51,613 bases of DNA from Streptomyces sp. AV19 (lineage in GTDB: Bacteria; Actinomycetota; Actinomycetes; Streptomycetales; Streptomycetaceae), in the NCBI RefSeq assembly GCF_015999245.1, contig NZ_JAEAMR010000015.1, positions 153,195 to 204,807 on the forward strand, given 5' to 3'. Of this stretch, positions 16,436-23,724 are shown one piece after another. The position numbers were made by a program, and so were the translations under genes. The notes under the pieces are model-generated. The model did no database searches. It had not been told where the DNA came from and saw only the letters and a program-made list of their open reading frames with translations. Within the stretch, counting starts at the first letter, position 1. Every line of letters starts with the position of its first letter.

Positions 16436-16723
16436 ATGAAGGAGAAGTGGCGCGAGCACGCCGCGTGCCGGCACGAGGATCCCGACCTGTTCTTCCCCGT
16501 GGGCTCCGGCGCCCCCGCCCTGGCCCAGACGGAGGGCGCCAAGTCCGTCTGCCGCCGCTGCCCGGCGCGCGAGCCGTGTCTGCTCTGGGCGCTGACGACC
16601 CGCCAGGAGTACGGGGTGTGGGGCGGGACCACGGAGACGGAACGGCGGGCCCTGCGCCGGGGGAGCGAACCGCGGCGCGTGGGTAGCACTCCTCGGGACG
16701 GCGGCCCCGGCGCGCGCTCATGA
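16436..16723 (+). CDS. WhiB-like (Wbl) iron-sulfur regulator
   Basis: A 95-residue Wbl protein. The four cluster cysteines are present in the family pattern (C12, then C39, C42 and C48 in VCRRCPAREPC), and the G-V-W-G-G turn (YGVWGGTTE) follows. A basic tail with RRALRRG is typical of the DNA-contacting end. Wbl proteins bind a [4Fe-4S] cluster and act with region 4 of sigma factors. ATG 16436 is preceded by GGAGG. The gene sits 103 bases after a SigB/F-type sigma factor and its stop touches the extended frame of the RsbA-like gene, which suggests one transcript. Which Wbl class it belongs to cannot be told by eye. Confidence 0.9.
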   Translation: MKEKWREHAACRHEDPDLFFPVGSGAPALAQTEGAKSVCRRCPAREPCLLWALTTRQEYGVWGGTTETERRALRRGSEPRRVGSTPRDGGPGARS

Positions 16724-16764
16724 CCGCGTGCGCGCCAGGGCCCTGCGGGGAACGAGGTGACGTT

Positions 16765-17718
16765 GTGCACCACACGACGGCCGCGGACGGAGCGTTCGCC
16801 CACCCCGCGCTGTTCTACCGGGATCCGGACGAGTACCTGTCCGCCGTCGGGGCCTTCGTCCGCGCGGGCCTGGCGGCGGACGAGCCGGTGGCGGTGGTCG
16901 TCCCCCGGGTCAACCTGGAGCTGCTCCGCGGCGAACTGGGCGACGGCGCGCGGGCGGTGCGGTTCACGGACATGGAGGAGGCCGGCCGCAACCCGGGCCG
17001 GATCATCCCCCGGGTGCTGCGCGCCTTCGCGGACGCGCACCCCGGCCGCCGGGTGCGCATCGTCGGCGAGCCCGTGTGGGCCGGGCGCTCCCCGGCGGAG
17101 TACCCGGCGTGCGTGCAGCACGAGGCCCTGATCAACCACGCCTTCGCGGGGCGGCCGGTGACGATCCTGTGCCCCTACGACGCGTCCCGGCTCGGGCCCC
17201 GGGCGGTGGCCGACGCGTGCGCCACGCATCCGCTCGTCATCGACGGCGGACGCGGCGAGCCGAGCGCCTCGTACGCGCCGGACCACATGGTCTCCGCCTA
17301 CAACCAGCCGCTGCCGGACCCGCCGGACGCCGTGGACGTCGTCTCGTTCGACTTCGACGACACGCTGCTGCCCGACGCCCGGCACCTGGTGGTGACGCGG
17401 GCCGCGCGGCTGGGCCTGGCCCCGGTCCGGTGGGACGACCTGGCGCTGGCCGTCGCCGAGCTGACCGCCAACAGCGTGGTGCACGGCGGCGGAAGAGGCA
17501 CCGTGCGCGTCTGGGCGGAGGACGGCCGGGTGGTGTGGGAGGTGCGCGACCGCGGCCACATCCGCGACCCGCTGGCCGGCCGCCGTCCGGCCCGGCCGGG
17601 ACTGCCCGGCGGGCGGGGGCTGCTGCTCGTCCACGCGCTGAGCGACCTGGTGCGCACGCACACCGGCCCGGACGGCACCACGACGCGGTGCCACCTGCGG
17701 CGTGCGCCGTCCCCGTGA
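16765..17718 (+). CDS. RsbA-type anti-sigma regulator (MEDS sensor + HATPase)
   Basis: A 317-residue two-domain protein. The first half is a MEDS-like sensor (FAHPALFYRDPDEYLSAVGAFVRAGLAADEPVAVVVP, then VRIVGEPVWAGRSPAEYPAC). This domain is found in proteins that sense one-carbon compounds or other small molecules. The second half is a RsbW-like GHKL ATPase: AVAELTANSVVHGGG is the N-box, VVWEVRDRGHI the G1 box and GLPGGRGLLLVHALSD the G2 box. Such proteins bind sigma factors or their antagonists. I chose GTG 16765, 7 bases after GAGG. ATG 16720 overlaps the wbl stop (ATGA) and would add 15 residues without a clear ribosome binding site. The operon context points to control of the upstream sigma factor. 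Confidence 0.82.
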   Translation: MHHTTAADGAFAHPALFYRDPDEYLSAVGAFVRAGLAADEPVAVVVPRVNLELLRGELGDGARAVRFTDMEEAGRNPGRIIPRVLRAFADAHPGRRVRIVGEPVWAGRSPAEYPACVQHEALINHAFAGRPVTILCPYDASRLGPRAVADACATHPLVIDGGRGEPSASYAPDHMVSAYNQPLPDPPDAVDVVSFDFDDTLLPDARHLVVTRAARLGLAPVRWDDLALAVAELTANSVVHGGGRGTVRVWAEDGRVVWEVRDRGHIRDPLAGRRPARPGLPGGRGLLLVHALSDLVRTHTGPDGTTTRCHLRRAPSP

Positions 17719-17856
17719 CCTCGCGAGCCCCGGCAAGCGGGTGAACCTCGCCGGGTTCGGTTGCGGCCGCGGACGAGGGCGGGCGAACGTGAACGGGCGC
17801 CCGTCAACCGGGATGTGGCGCGCGAATCCCGAAGAAAGCCAAGGAAAGCGGAGTAG

Positions 17857-18258
17857 ATGAAGCGCATCGCTGTGAGAACCCGCTGGGCCCTGCGCGCGGT
17901 CGCGGCGGCGGTCGGCGCCGTGGCACTGTTCACCGCCACCGCGCCCCCGGCGTCGGCGAATTGGGGCGGCTGTGGGGGCCAGGCCTGCCTGGAGGTCGAG
18001 GGCTCGGGGCTGTACGTGGCGCGGCTGACGGTCACCCCGGCGCCGGGCTCCCATTTCTACGGCCACTTCCGCCTCTACGGCCCCGGCATCAAGGGGCAGA
18101 GCGCGGTGATGAACTGGCACACGGGCTCGCGGTACAGCGTCGGGGTGGGCCACGGGGTGAACAACCACACCAAGATCTGCGCCGAGGGGTGGGAGCACGA
18201 CGCCTCCGGCGCCGTGAAGCGGGCCATCGGCCGGGCCTGCGTGGACGTGCACATGTGA
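17857..18258 (+). CDS. Small secreted protein with two predicted disulphides
   Basis: A 133-residue exported protein of unknown function. The signal peptide is clear: basic start MKRIAVRTR, a hydrophobic core, and a cleavage site after PPASA near residue 35. The mature part of about 98 residues has four Cys (WGGCGGQAC early, KICAEGW and GRACVDVHM late), so two disulphides are likely. It is beta-rich in appearance (LYVARLTVTP, HFYGHFRLYGPG). No enzyme motif is visible. The gene stands alone and is followed directly by a strong hairpin facing the convergent VOC gene. Confidence 0.75.
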   Translation: MKRIAVRTRWALRAVAAAVGAVALFTATAPPASANWGGCGGQACLEVEGSGLYVARLTVTPAPGSHFYGHFRLYGPGIKGQSAVMNWHTGSRYSVGVGHGVNNHTKICAEGWEHDASGAVKRAIGRACVDVHM

Positions 18259-18274
18259 CGTGACGTCATGGGAC

Positions 18275-18302
18275 GGGCGGTGGCCGGTGGCGGCCGCCGC
18301 CC
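18275..18302. terminator. Bidirectional terminator hairpin
   Basis: GGGCGGTGGCCG (18275-18286) and CGGCCGCCGCCC (18291-18302) form a 12-bp stem with one wobble pair and a 4-base loop. It lies exactly between two convergent genes. Confidence 0.75.
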
Positions 18303-18306
18303 GCCC

Positions 18307-18732
18307 TCAACCCCCGTACGACTGAAGCTCGATCAGGTTGCCCTCGGGGTCGCGGAGGTGTGCCGTGCGCAGGGAGGGGCCCCACTCGGGGCGGTCGGCG
18401 GGGGCGGCGACGGCGGTCCCGCCGCGGCGGAGGCAGAGCGCGAAGCCGGCGTCGACGTCCGCGACGCGGCTGACGAGCATGGTCCGGTCCTGGGCGGCGG
18501 GCGGTTCCGCGGGGAGGCCGGACGTGCCGAGGGTTTGGGCCATCGCGCCGCGGTCGAAGAGCATCAGCACGCCTTCGCCGTCGAGGTCCCAGTGGGCGTA
18601 CGGGCCGTCCTCGGTCCCCTGGACCAGCCGGGCTCCGGTCAGTTCGGGCAGGACGGCGGCGTAGAAGCGGAAGGTGTCGGCGAAGCGCGAGACGAGCAGG
18701 CGGGAGTGCAGGGCGTCCACGGGAACCCCCAT
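18307..18732 (-). CDS. VOC-family (glyoxalase/bleomycin-resistance-like) protein
   Basis: A 141-residue vicinal-oxygen-chelate protein. VDALHSRLLVSRFADTFRFYAAVL forms the first module, with its metal-site His. The second module runs from TMLVSRVADVDAGFALCLRRGGTAV to AHLRDPEGNLIELQSYGG, where the terminal LRDPEGNLIEL supplies the conserved Glu. The gene is divergent from marR with only 43 bases between starts, so the MarR protein very probably controls it. A detoxification or resistance role fits this pairing but no substrate can be assigned. Confidence 0.85.
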   Translation of the reverse strand: MGVPVDALHSRLLVSRFADTFRFYAAVLPELTGARLVQGTEDGPYAHWDLDGEGVLMLFDRGAMAQTLGTSGLPAEPPAAQDRTMLVSRVADVDAGFALCLRRGGTAVAAPADRPEWGPSLRTAHLRDPEGNLIELQSYGG

Positions 18733-18736
18733 CGTG

Positions 18737-18769
18737 GGTTGCGGCCAATGATGGGTGACAACCTACAAT
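18737..18769 (+). promoter_or_regulatory. marR/VOC divergent promoter and candidate operator
   Basis: TACAAT (18764-18769) is a near-consensus -10, which would place transcription start at about 18776, the first base of the marR GTG, so the message may be leaderless. GGTTG (18737-18741) and CAACC (18759-18763) form an inverted repeat just upstream that would suit MarR binding. Confidence 0.5.
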
Positions 18770-18775
18770 AGTGGT

Positions 18776-19222
18776 GTGACCGAGACCGAGACACCCCCCA
18801 GCCTCACGGCCCTCACGACCTATCTGCTCTCCCGCGTGGGCAAGGACGCCCGCGGCCGCATCGCCGCCCGGCTGGCCCGACGGGAGCTGCGCATGTGGCA
18901 CATGGCCGTCCTGGCGGCGCTCGCCGACTTCGGTCCGCACGCGCAGCGCGACCTGGGCGCCCGGCTCTCGATCGACCCCAGCGACATGACGAAGATCCTG
19001 GACGAGCTGGTGGCCCGGGGCCATGTGGACCGCACCCGCGACCCGCGCGACCGCCGCCGTTTCTCGGTCGCCGTCAGCCCGTCCGGCGTACGGGAGTTGG
19101 CCCGGCTCACGGCCGAGGCCCGCGCCGTGCAGGACGAGGTGCTCGCCCCGCTCGACGCCCGGGAACGGGAGCGGCTGCACGCGCTGCTGGCCAAGGTCTT
19201 CGCGCATCGGGACGTCCGCTGA
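18776..19222 (+). CDS. MarR-family transcriptional regulator
   Basis: A 148-residue MarR-type winged-helix regulator: LTTYLLSRVGKDARGRIAARLA, then LRMWHMAVLAALADFGPHAQRDLGARLSIDPSDMTKILDELVARGHVDRTRDPRDRRRF, which contains the recognition helix and the D-P-R-D-R-R wing. The GTG at 18776 has no ribosome binding site but sits 7 bases after a good -10. I infer leaderless expression; an in-frame GTG at 18755 would add 7 residues. It is divergent from a VOC gene, its probable target together with itself. Phenolic or oxidative ligands are usual for the family. Confidence 0.87.
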   Translation: MTETETPPSLTALTTYLLSRVGKDARGRIAARLARRELRMWHMAVLAALADFGPHAQRDLGARLSIDPSDMTKILDELVARGHVDRTRDPRDRRRFSVAVSPSGVRELARLTAEARAVQDEVLAPLDARERERLHALLAKVFAHRDVR

Positions 19223-19276
19223 GCGGACGGCGGGGCTGCACGCGACGGGACGGGGAGCGGACGGGGCGACGAGATG

Positions 19277-19444
19277 CCGCCGTGCGGCAAGGGTGACCTC
19301 GCGCATCGACACCCGGGGCATCCGCTCCGGCGCCGGACCGCGCTCCGGGGCGATCTCCCGCAGCCAGGCCCGCGCTTCGGACGTGACGGACCGGACTTCG
19401 TCGTCCGGACCGACGATGACGACCCCGGCCGGCAGGTACGGCCG
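19277..19444 (-). pseudogene. Regulator sensor-domain fragment
   Basis: About 55 codons read YLPAGVVIVGPDDEVRSVTSEARAWLREIAPE and onward to VSMREVTLAARRHL. This matches the sensor stretch that precedes the helix-turn-helix of a group of actinobacterial LuxR-type regulators, as I recall that family. Nothing recognisable lies on either side in the frame, and there is no start signal. I treat it as a relic in the 380-base gap between marR and the P-loop gene; the rest of that gap shows nothing. Confidence 0.45.
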
Positions 19445-19603
19445 GCCGGACCTCGGCCCGCCTGCGGTCGCATGGTGGCGCAGCAAGGCGATCAGGGGGG
19501 AGGAGAGCCGGGCGAGGGCGCAACCTGCGCTGGTTGTTCGGCGTCCTGTACGAAGCCGTGCTCATCACGGCTCATGAAGTCATGAACAGGAGGAACCGGG
19601 ATC

Positions 19604-20272
19604 GTGGGTGCAGGGGACGACATAGGCGGTACGACGGCGCCGGCCGGGCAGGCGCTGTGTCCGCGGGGGCTGGTGGACCTGCGCGGGCACAAGCGCGGCC
19701 CGGAGGTGCTGGCCTACCCGCCCGGGGCCGTGGTCGTCGTCTCCGGCCTGCCGGGCAGCGGCAAGAGCACGCTGCTGCGCCGGTGGTCCGGGGCCGGCCG
19801 CGTCGTGGATCCCCGCGACGTGCACGTCGCCTGCGAGTCCGCGATGCCGGATTTCCTGCCGTACGCGGCCTACCGCCCGTGGGCGCGAGTGCTCCACTTC
19901 CTGCGGCTGCGGACCGGTGTGCGCGCCGGCGGCCCGCTCCTGGTGCACGACTGCGGGAGCCGCGCGTGGATGCGCCGCTGGCTCGGCCGCGCGGCCGGAC
20001 GCCTGGGCCGTGAACTCCACCTCGTCCTGCTGGACGTCGGCCCGGCCGAGGCACTGGCCGGCCAGCATGCTCGCGGCCGCAGCACCCGCCCCCACGTCTT
20101 CGCCCGCCACCGCCGCGGCCTGTCCCGCCTCCTGTCCGCCCTGCCCGCCCCCGGCACGGCGACCCGCGGCCGCCGCCCGGTGCCGCCGATGGTGGCGGAG
20201 GCGGCATCGGTGGTCCTGCTGGACCGGACGACGCGGGAGCATGTGAGAGTTGTGACGTTCGGGGCGGCGTAG
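19604..20272 (+). CDS. P-loop ATP-binding protein (AAA_33/kinase-like)
   Basis: A 222-residue nucleotide-binding protein of the small-kinase-like P-loop group. The Walker A motif is textbook (VVVVSGLPGSGKSTLLRRW), and GPLLVHDCGSRAWMRRWLG is the probable second-motif strand with its Asp. It is followed by a basic stretch typical of lid regions (STRPHVFARHRRGL). Homologues include zeta-toxin-like and tRNA- or sugar-kinase-like folds, so the substrate is open. GTG 19604 lies behind AGGAGG (about 19589-19594). The gene stands alone and runs into a repeat-filled gap. Confidence 0.75.
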   Translation: MGAGDDIGGTTAPAGQALCPRGLVDLRGHKRGPEVLAYPPGAVVVVSGLPGSGKSTLLRRWSGAGRVVDPRDVHVACESAMPDFLPYAAYRPWARVLHFLRLRTGVRAGGPLLVHDCGSRAWMRRWLGRAAGRLGRELHLVLLDVGPAEALAGQHARGRSTRPHVFARHRRGLSRLLSALPAPGTATRGRRPVPPMVAEAASVVLLDRTTREHVRVVTFGAA

Positions 20273-20279
20273 CCCCGAC

Positions 20280-20535
20280 GTTCGGGGGGGTAGCCCGTGC
20301 AGGGTGCCTGAGCCGAGGCGGCCGAGCCGCTCACGGATCGGGTGGGGCCCGGTATCGGGTCACGGTCGGGCGTGGGAAGCGGAACCTCCGGCAGGGAGCA
20401 ACCGCCGCGCGGAGCGCGGTACCGGGGTGCAGGGGCGGAGCCCCCGCTGCCGCCCGAAGGGCGGTCCGGGGACCGGGGCTTGGCCCCGGGGAAACGGTGA
20501 AAGGGCGGGGCCGGGGCAAACCCCTCCCACAACTC
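20280..20535. repeat. Interspersed GC-rich intergenic repeat, copy 2
   Basis: This gap carries the same modules as 4125-4765: CGCGCGGAGCGCGGT (20407-20421), GGGGTGCAGGGGCGGAGCCCC (about 20424-20444), a GGGGCTTGGCCCCGGGG hairpin (20477-20493), and GAAACGGTGAAAGGGCGGGG (20492-20511). No gene is visible. It separates the P-loop gene from the convergent lyase-family gene and could terminate both. Confidence 0.8.
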
Positions 20536-20554
20536 CCCTCGCCCAAGCCCCCAC

Positions 20555-21388
20555 TCAACCCCCTGCTAGATTCCCCTCCAGCAAAGCCAGACACTCCGCA
20601 ACCCCCGCCCCAGTCTCCCCCACCTCCCGCAACCGCCCGTCGTCCCGCCGCAGTTCCCGCAACGCCGCGTCCATCGCCGTCTGCGCGGCGAACAGACACG
20701 GCGTGCTGTACACGGCGACATCCACGCCGAGCCCGGCCAGCTCGCGCAGGCTCAGCCGCGGCGACCGTCCCCCGGCCATCTGGTTGAACACCAGCGGCTT
20801 GGCATCGGCCACGGCCCGGATCCTCCGGATCCACTCCACGTCGCGCACTCCGTCGACGAGGACCGCGTCCGCCTCCGTGGCGGCGAGCGCCTTCGCCCGG
20901 CGGAGGATCTCGTCGCCGTCGGTGGCGTCGGTCCGGGCGACGACGACGAGGTCGCGGCGGGCGTCCAGGACCCGGACGATCTTGTCCAGATACTCCTCCA
21001 GCGGCAGGATCCGCTTGCCGTCCACGTGCCCGCACCGCCGCGGCCGTTGCTGGTCCTCCAGGATCACTCCGGAGGCGCCCACGGCCTCCAGCTGCCGCAC
21101 GGTGTGGCAGGCGATCTCGGGATCCCCGTAACCGTCGTCGATGTCGACGAGCAGGTGCCCGTCCGGGAAGGCCGCCCGAAGGCGCTGGACGAAGGCGAGC
21201 ATGTCCGGCCAGGCGATGAAGCCGATGTCCGGCAGCCCGTAGTGGGAGGCGGCGAAGCCGAACCCGGAGACGAACAGGCCGTCGTAGTGCCGCGCCGCCA
21301 CAGACGCGGAGAACATGTCGAAGACCCCGATGAGCGGCGTCGTGCCCTCCGCGGCCATCGCGGTGCGCAGGCGGTCAGGATGGTTCAC
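20555..21388 (-). CDS. Isocitrate lyase/PEP mutase-family enzyme
   Basis: A 277-residue TIM-barrel enzyme of the isocitrate lyase/phosphoenolpyruvate mutase superfamily, which makes or breaks C-C or P-C bonds next to a carboxylate. Conserved elements are visible: VFDMFSASVAARHYDGLFVSGFG, the metal-binding DIDDGYGD, GVILEDQQRPRRCGH with the catalytic-loop Cys, and VVARTDATDGDEILRRAKALAATEADAVLVDG. This subgroup includes PEP mutase, 2-methylisocitrate lyase and oxaloacetate hydrolase relatives; nothing here chooses among them. No phosphonate genes are nearby. The start is ATG 21388. Confidence 0.85.
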   Translation of the reverse strand: MNHPDRLRTAMAAEGTTPLIGVFDMFSASVAARHYDGLFVSGFGFAASHYGLPDIGFIAWPDMLAFVQRLRAAFPDGHLLVDIDDGYGDPEIACHTVRQLEAVGASGVILEDQQRPRRCGHVDGKRILPLEEYLDKIVRVLDARRDLVVVARTDATDGDEILRRAKALAATEADAVLVDGVRDVEWIRRIRAVADAKPLVFNQMAGGRSPRLSLRELAGLGVDVAVYSTPCLFAAQTAMDAALRELRRDDGRLREVGETGAGVAECLALLEGNLAGG

Positions 21389-21600
21389 GGCGTCCCCCGT
21401 CGTGCCGGAGCGGTGCGCCCGCCGGTGCGGCGGCGGACGCGTCGTCCCCCGAGCCGTACCCCCGTACCCGAAGCTTCACGCACAGTGATCGGCATTGGTC
21501 AGGTCCGGCCCCGGACCGTGAACGGACGTACGGATACCGGCCGTCCATGGCCAAGACCGATCACCGATGGCACCCCGTCCGCGCACGCGCCCCGGCACCC
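21389..21600. other. Divergent intergenic region without a gene
   Basis: No open frame looks coding in this 212-base stretch. It contains GTCCGG-CC-CCGGAC (about 21504-21517) and a distant TGATCGG/CCGATCA pair. Together with the inverted repeat that follows, it is the control region of the lyase-family gene and the acyltransferase. Confidence 0.5.
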
Positions 21601-21643
21601 GTCATACCGGGGGGGCAGACGCAACCTGGCTCCCCGGTATGAC
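21601..21643 (+). promoter_or_regulatory. 12+12 bp inverted repeat upstream of the acyltransferase
   Basis: GTCATACCGGGG (21601-21612) and CCCCGGTATGAC (21632-21643) match perfectly over 12 bases on each side of a 19-base spacer. The structure ends 75 bases before the acyltransferase start. Its symmetry suits a strong operator. An mRNA stem in the leader is the alternative if transcription begins upstream. Confidence 0.6.
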
Positions 21644-21718
21644 GTCCTGCTCCGGGCCGGGTCCCTACCTTCCCTCCACCACGCGCGCCACCCGCGCGAC
21701 CGCCCGGAAGGAAGCCCC

Positions 21719-23038
21719 ATGCCCGGACCACGCGCCCTGGCCCATGCCCTCGACGCGGCGACCCCGCCGGACCGCGACCGCGCCCTCGACGCCCTGCGCG
21801 CCGTCGCGATCCTCGGGGTCGTGCTGGGCCATTGGCTGGTCACCGCGCTCGTCGCCGGTGACGGCGGCACGCTGAGCGGCGCGAGCCCGTTGCAGCACAT
21901 GCCCTGGCTGGCACCGGTGTCCTGGATGTTCCAGACGCTGGCGCTTTTCTTCTTCGTCGGAGGCGTCTGCGGGGCCCGCAGCCTCGCCTCCGCCCGTGCC
22001 CGGGGCACGGCCTGCATGAACTGGCTCGGCGGCCGGCTCGGCCGCCTCGGGCGGCCCGTCCTCGCCGTGCTCGCCGTCTGGGCGGCGGCCTGCGGCATCG
22101 CCCTGGCGTGCGGCGCGAGCCCGGGCGCGCTGCGCACCCTGGTGAGTCTGGTGGTCTCCCCGCTGTGGTTCCTCCTGGTGTTCGCGGCGCTCACGGCGGC
22201 GACACCGCTGGTCGCCCGCATGCACCCGCTGGTGCCGCTGGCCGTCGTCGCGGCCGTGGACGCGACCCGCTTCGGACTCGGCGGGCCGTCCTGGCCGGGC
22301 TGGATCAACGTGGCCGCCGGCTGGCTCGTGCCGTACACCCTCGGCACGGCCTGTGCCCGGGGCAGGTTCGCGAGCGGGCGCTCCGGCGTGCCGCTGCTGG
22401 TCGGCGGAGTGCTGGCCACGGCCGCCCTGGTCGTGTTCGGCGGCTATCCGGCGAGCATGGTCGGCGTCCCCGGCGCGGCGATATCCAACCTCAATCCCCC
22501 GACCCTGGCCGCCGTCACCTTCGGTCTCGCCCAGTGCGGCCTGGCGCTGATGCTCCGCGAACCGCTGCGGCGGGCGATGCGGCGCCCGCTGCCCTGGGCG
22601 GCGGTGGCGCTGACGAACCTCTCCGCCATGACGATCTTCCTGTGGCACCAGACGGCGATGATGGCGGTCACCACCGCAACCCTGGCGGCCGGTCCCCTGC
22701 CCGGCCTGCACACGACGCCCGACGGCCCCGGCTGGGTGGCGGTCCGGCTGCTGTGGCTGCCCGTCTTCGCCCTCGCCCTGGCCGTGCTCCGGCAGGTCTT
22801 CGGCCGCTTCGAGCGCCCGCGTGCGCGTCACTCGGCGAGGAAGGCGCGCACCTGGCGGGAGACCGTGGGGTCGGAGAGGAAGTCGTTGTGGCGCAGGCAG
22901 CCCGTCGCGGTGTTGACCGCCCCGGCCAGCCGGGTGCTCTCGACGGGGTCGATCTGCTCGTCGCACGACGACCACCACGTCGCGTACTCCGCCGGCCCGG
23001 GCGTCTCGGCCCCTTCGTTGAGGCGGGTGAGGACGTAG
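21719..23038 (+). CDS. Multi-spanning membrane acyltransferase (acyltransferase 3 type)
   Basis: An integral membrane acyltransferase of the Acyl_transf_3 family, which moves acyl groups onto sugars or lipids at the membrane. ALDALRAVAILGVVLGHWLVTAL carries the family's Arg and His signature, ALFFFVGG follows, and about ten hydrophobic segments run to residue 365. FLWHQTAMM is a conserved late motif. ATG 21719 follows GGAAGGAAG. The protein fold should end near residue 370 (FGRFERPR). The frame has no stop there and continues 211 bases antisense through the lipase gene, giving an improbable soluble tail of about 70 residues. As with the PAP2 gene, a lost stop or a base error is likely. Confidence 0.82.
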   Translation: MPGPRALAHALDAATPPDRDRALDALRAVAILGVVLGHWLVTALVAGDGGTLSGASPLQHMPWLAPVSWMFQTLALFFFVGGVCGARSLASARARGTACMNWLGGRLGRLGRPVLAVLAVWAAACGIALACGASPGALRTLVSLVVSPLWFLLVFAALTAATPLVARMHPLVPLAVVAAVDATRFGLGGPSWPGWINVAAGWLVPYTLGTACARGRFASGRSGVPLLVGGVLATAALVVFGGYPASMVGVPGAAISNLNPPTLAAVTFGLAQCGLALMLREPLRRAMRRPLPWAAVALTNLSAMTIFLWHQTAMMAVTTATLAAGPLPGLHTTPDGPGWVAVRLLWLPVFALALAVLRQVFGRFERPRARHSARKARTWRETVGSERKSLWRRQPVAVLTAPASRVLSTGSICSSHDDHHVAYSAGPGVSAPSLRRVRT

Positions 23039-23505
23039 GAGCCCGGTGTCATGTCCCGGCATCCCTGGTCCCACAGGGCGCAGAGCCACGCGACACCGGT
23101 GCCGTGGTTGGGCCCGGCCAGCGAGGCCCAGTGGGCCACCTTCCGCCCGCCGTCGCCGAATTTGACGTACCAGCGCGTGGGGAGGCTGCCGAGGCTGTGG
23201 GCGACGAGGTCGACACGGGAGGCTCCGGTGTCGGCGAGGACCGTGTCGACGTAGGCGGAAAGCCGTTCGCCGAGCGCCTCGTTGGTGGAGGCGGTGGTGT
23301 CGTAGGACCAGGCGAAGATCCGGTCCTCCGGGTAGCCGGCCGCCGTGAAGTCCGCCGTCATCGCGCCCCAGACGCCGGGCCCGGCGTTCCGGCCGTGGAC
23401 GAAGACCACCGGGTCGGGCGGTGGCGCCGCGGACCGCGCGGGAGGGCCGGCGAGAACTCCCGCGCCGAGGACGGCGGTCAGGGCCGCGGCGAGAACTCCG
23501 CGCAT
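22828..23505 (-). CDS. Secreted lipase/esterase (class 2 lipase type)
   Basis: A 225-residue exported alpha/beta-hydrolase. The signal peptide is MRGVLAAALTAVLGAG..., cleaved near GPPARSAA. The oxyanion region PVVFVHGRNAGPGVWG, the nucleophile elbow VDLVAHSLGS with the catalytic Ser, and a late HNDFL His are all present; the acid residue is probably the Asp in CDEQIDPVES. Four Cys residues in the mature part suggest disulphides, as in secreted Streptomyces lipases. The start codon follows an AGGAGG-type site (23512-23517 on this strand). The 3' half is covered antisense by the over-long acyltransferase frame. Confidence 0.88.
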   Translation of the reverse strand: MRGVLAAALTAVLGAGVLAGPPARSAAPPPDPVVFVHGRNAGPGVWGAMTADFTAAGYPEDRIFAWSYDTTASTNEALGERLSAYVDTVLADTGASRVDLVAHSLGSLPTRWYVKFGDGGRKVAHWASLAGPNHGTGVAWLCALWDQGCRDMTPGSYVLTRLNEGAETPGPAEYATWWSSCDEQIDPVESTRLAGAVNTATGCLRHNDFLSDPTVSRQVRAFLAE

Positions 23506-23724
23506 CGAGGCACCTCCTGGGGCCGCCGGGTCACGGGCGCGGACCGGTACGGACTATGGCAGGGCGTGCGCCCGCTGCCAAGGGTTCGGGCACGGCGCCC
23601 AGGGGGGCGTTGTCAGACCCCTCTGTCACGATCGCCGTGTGAGCATCCGTGAGGACGGGTGCGGGAGGGCCGGTCATGCGATATCCGTGACTCTCGACGA
23701 CCTTGGCCACGGCGAGTGGCGCGC

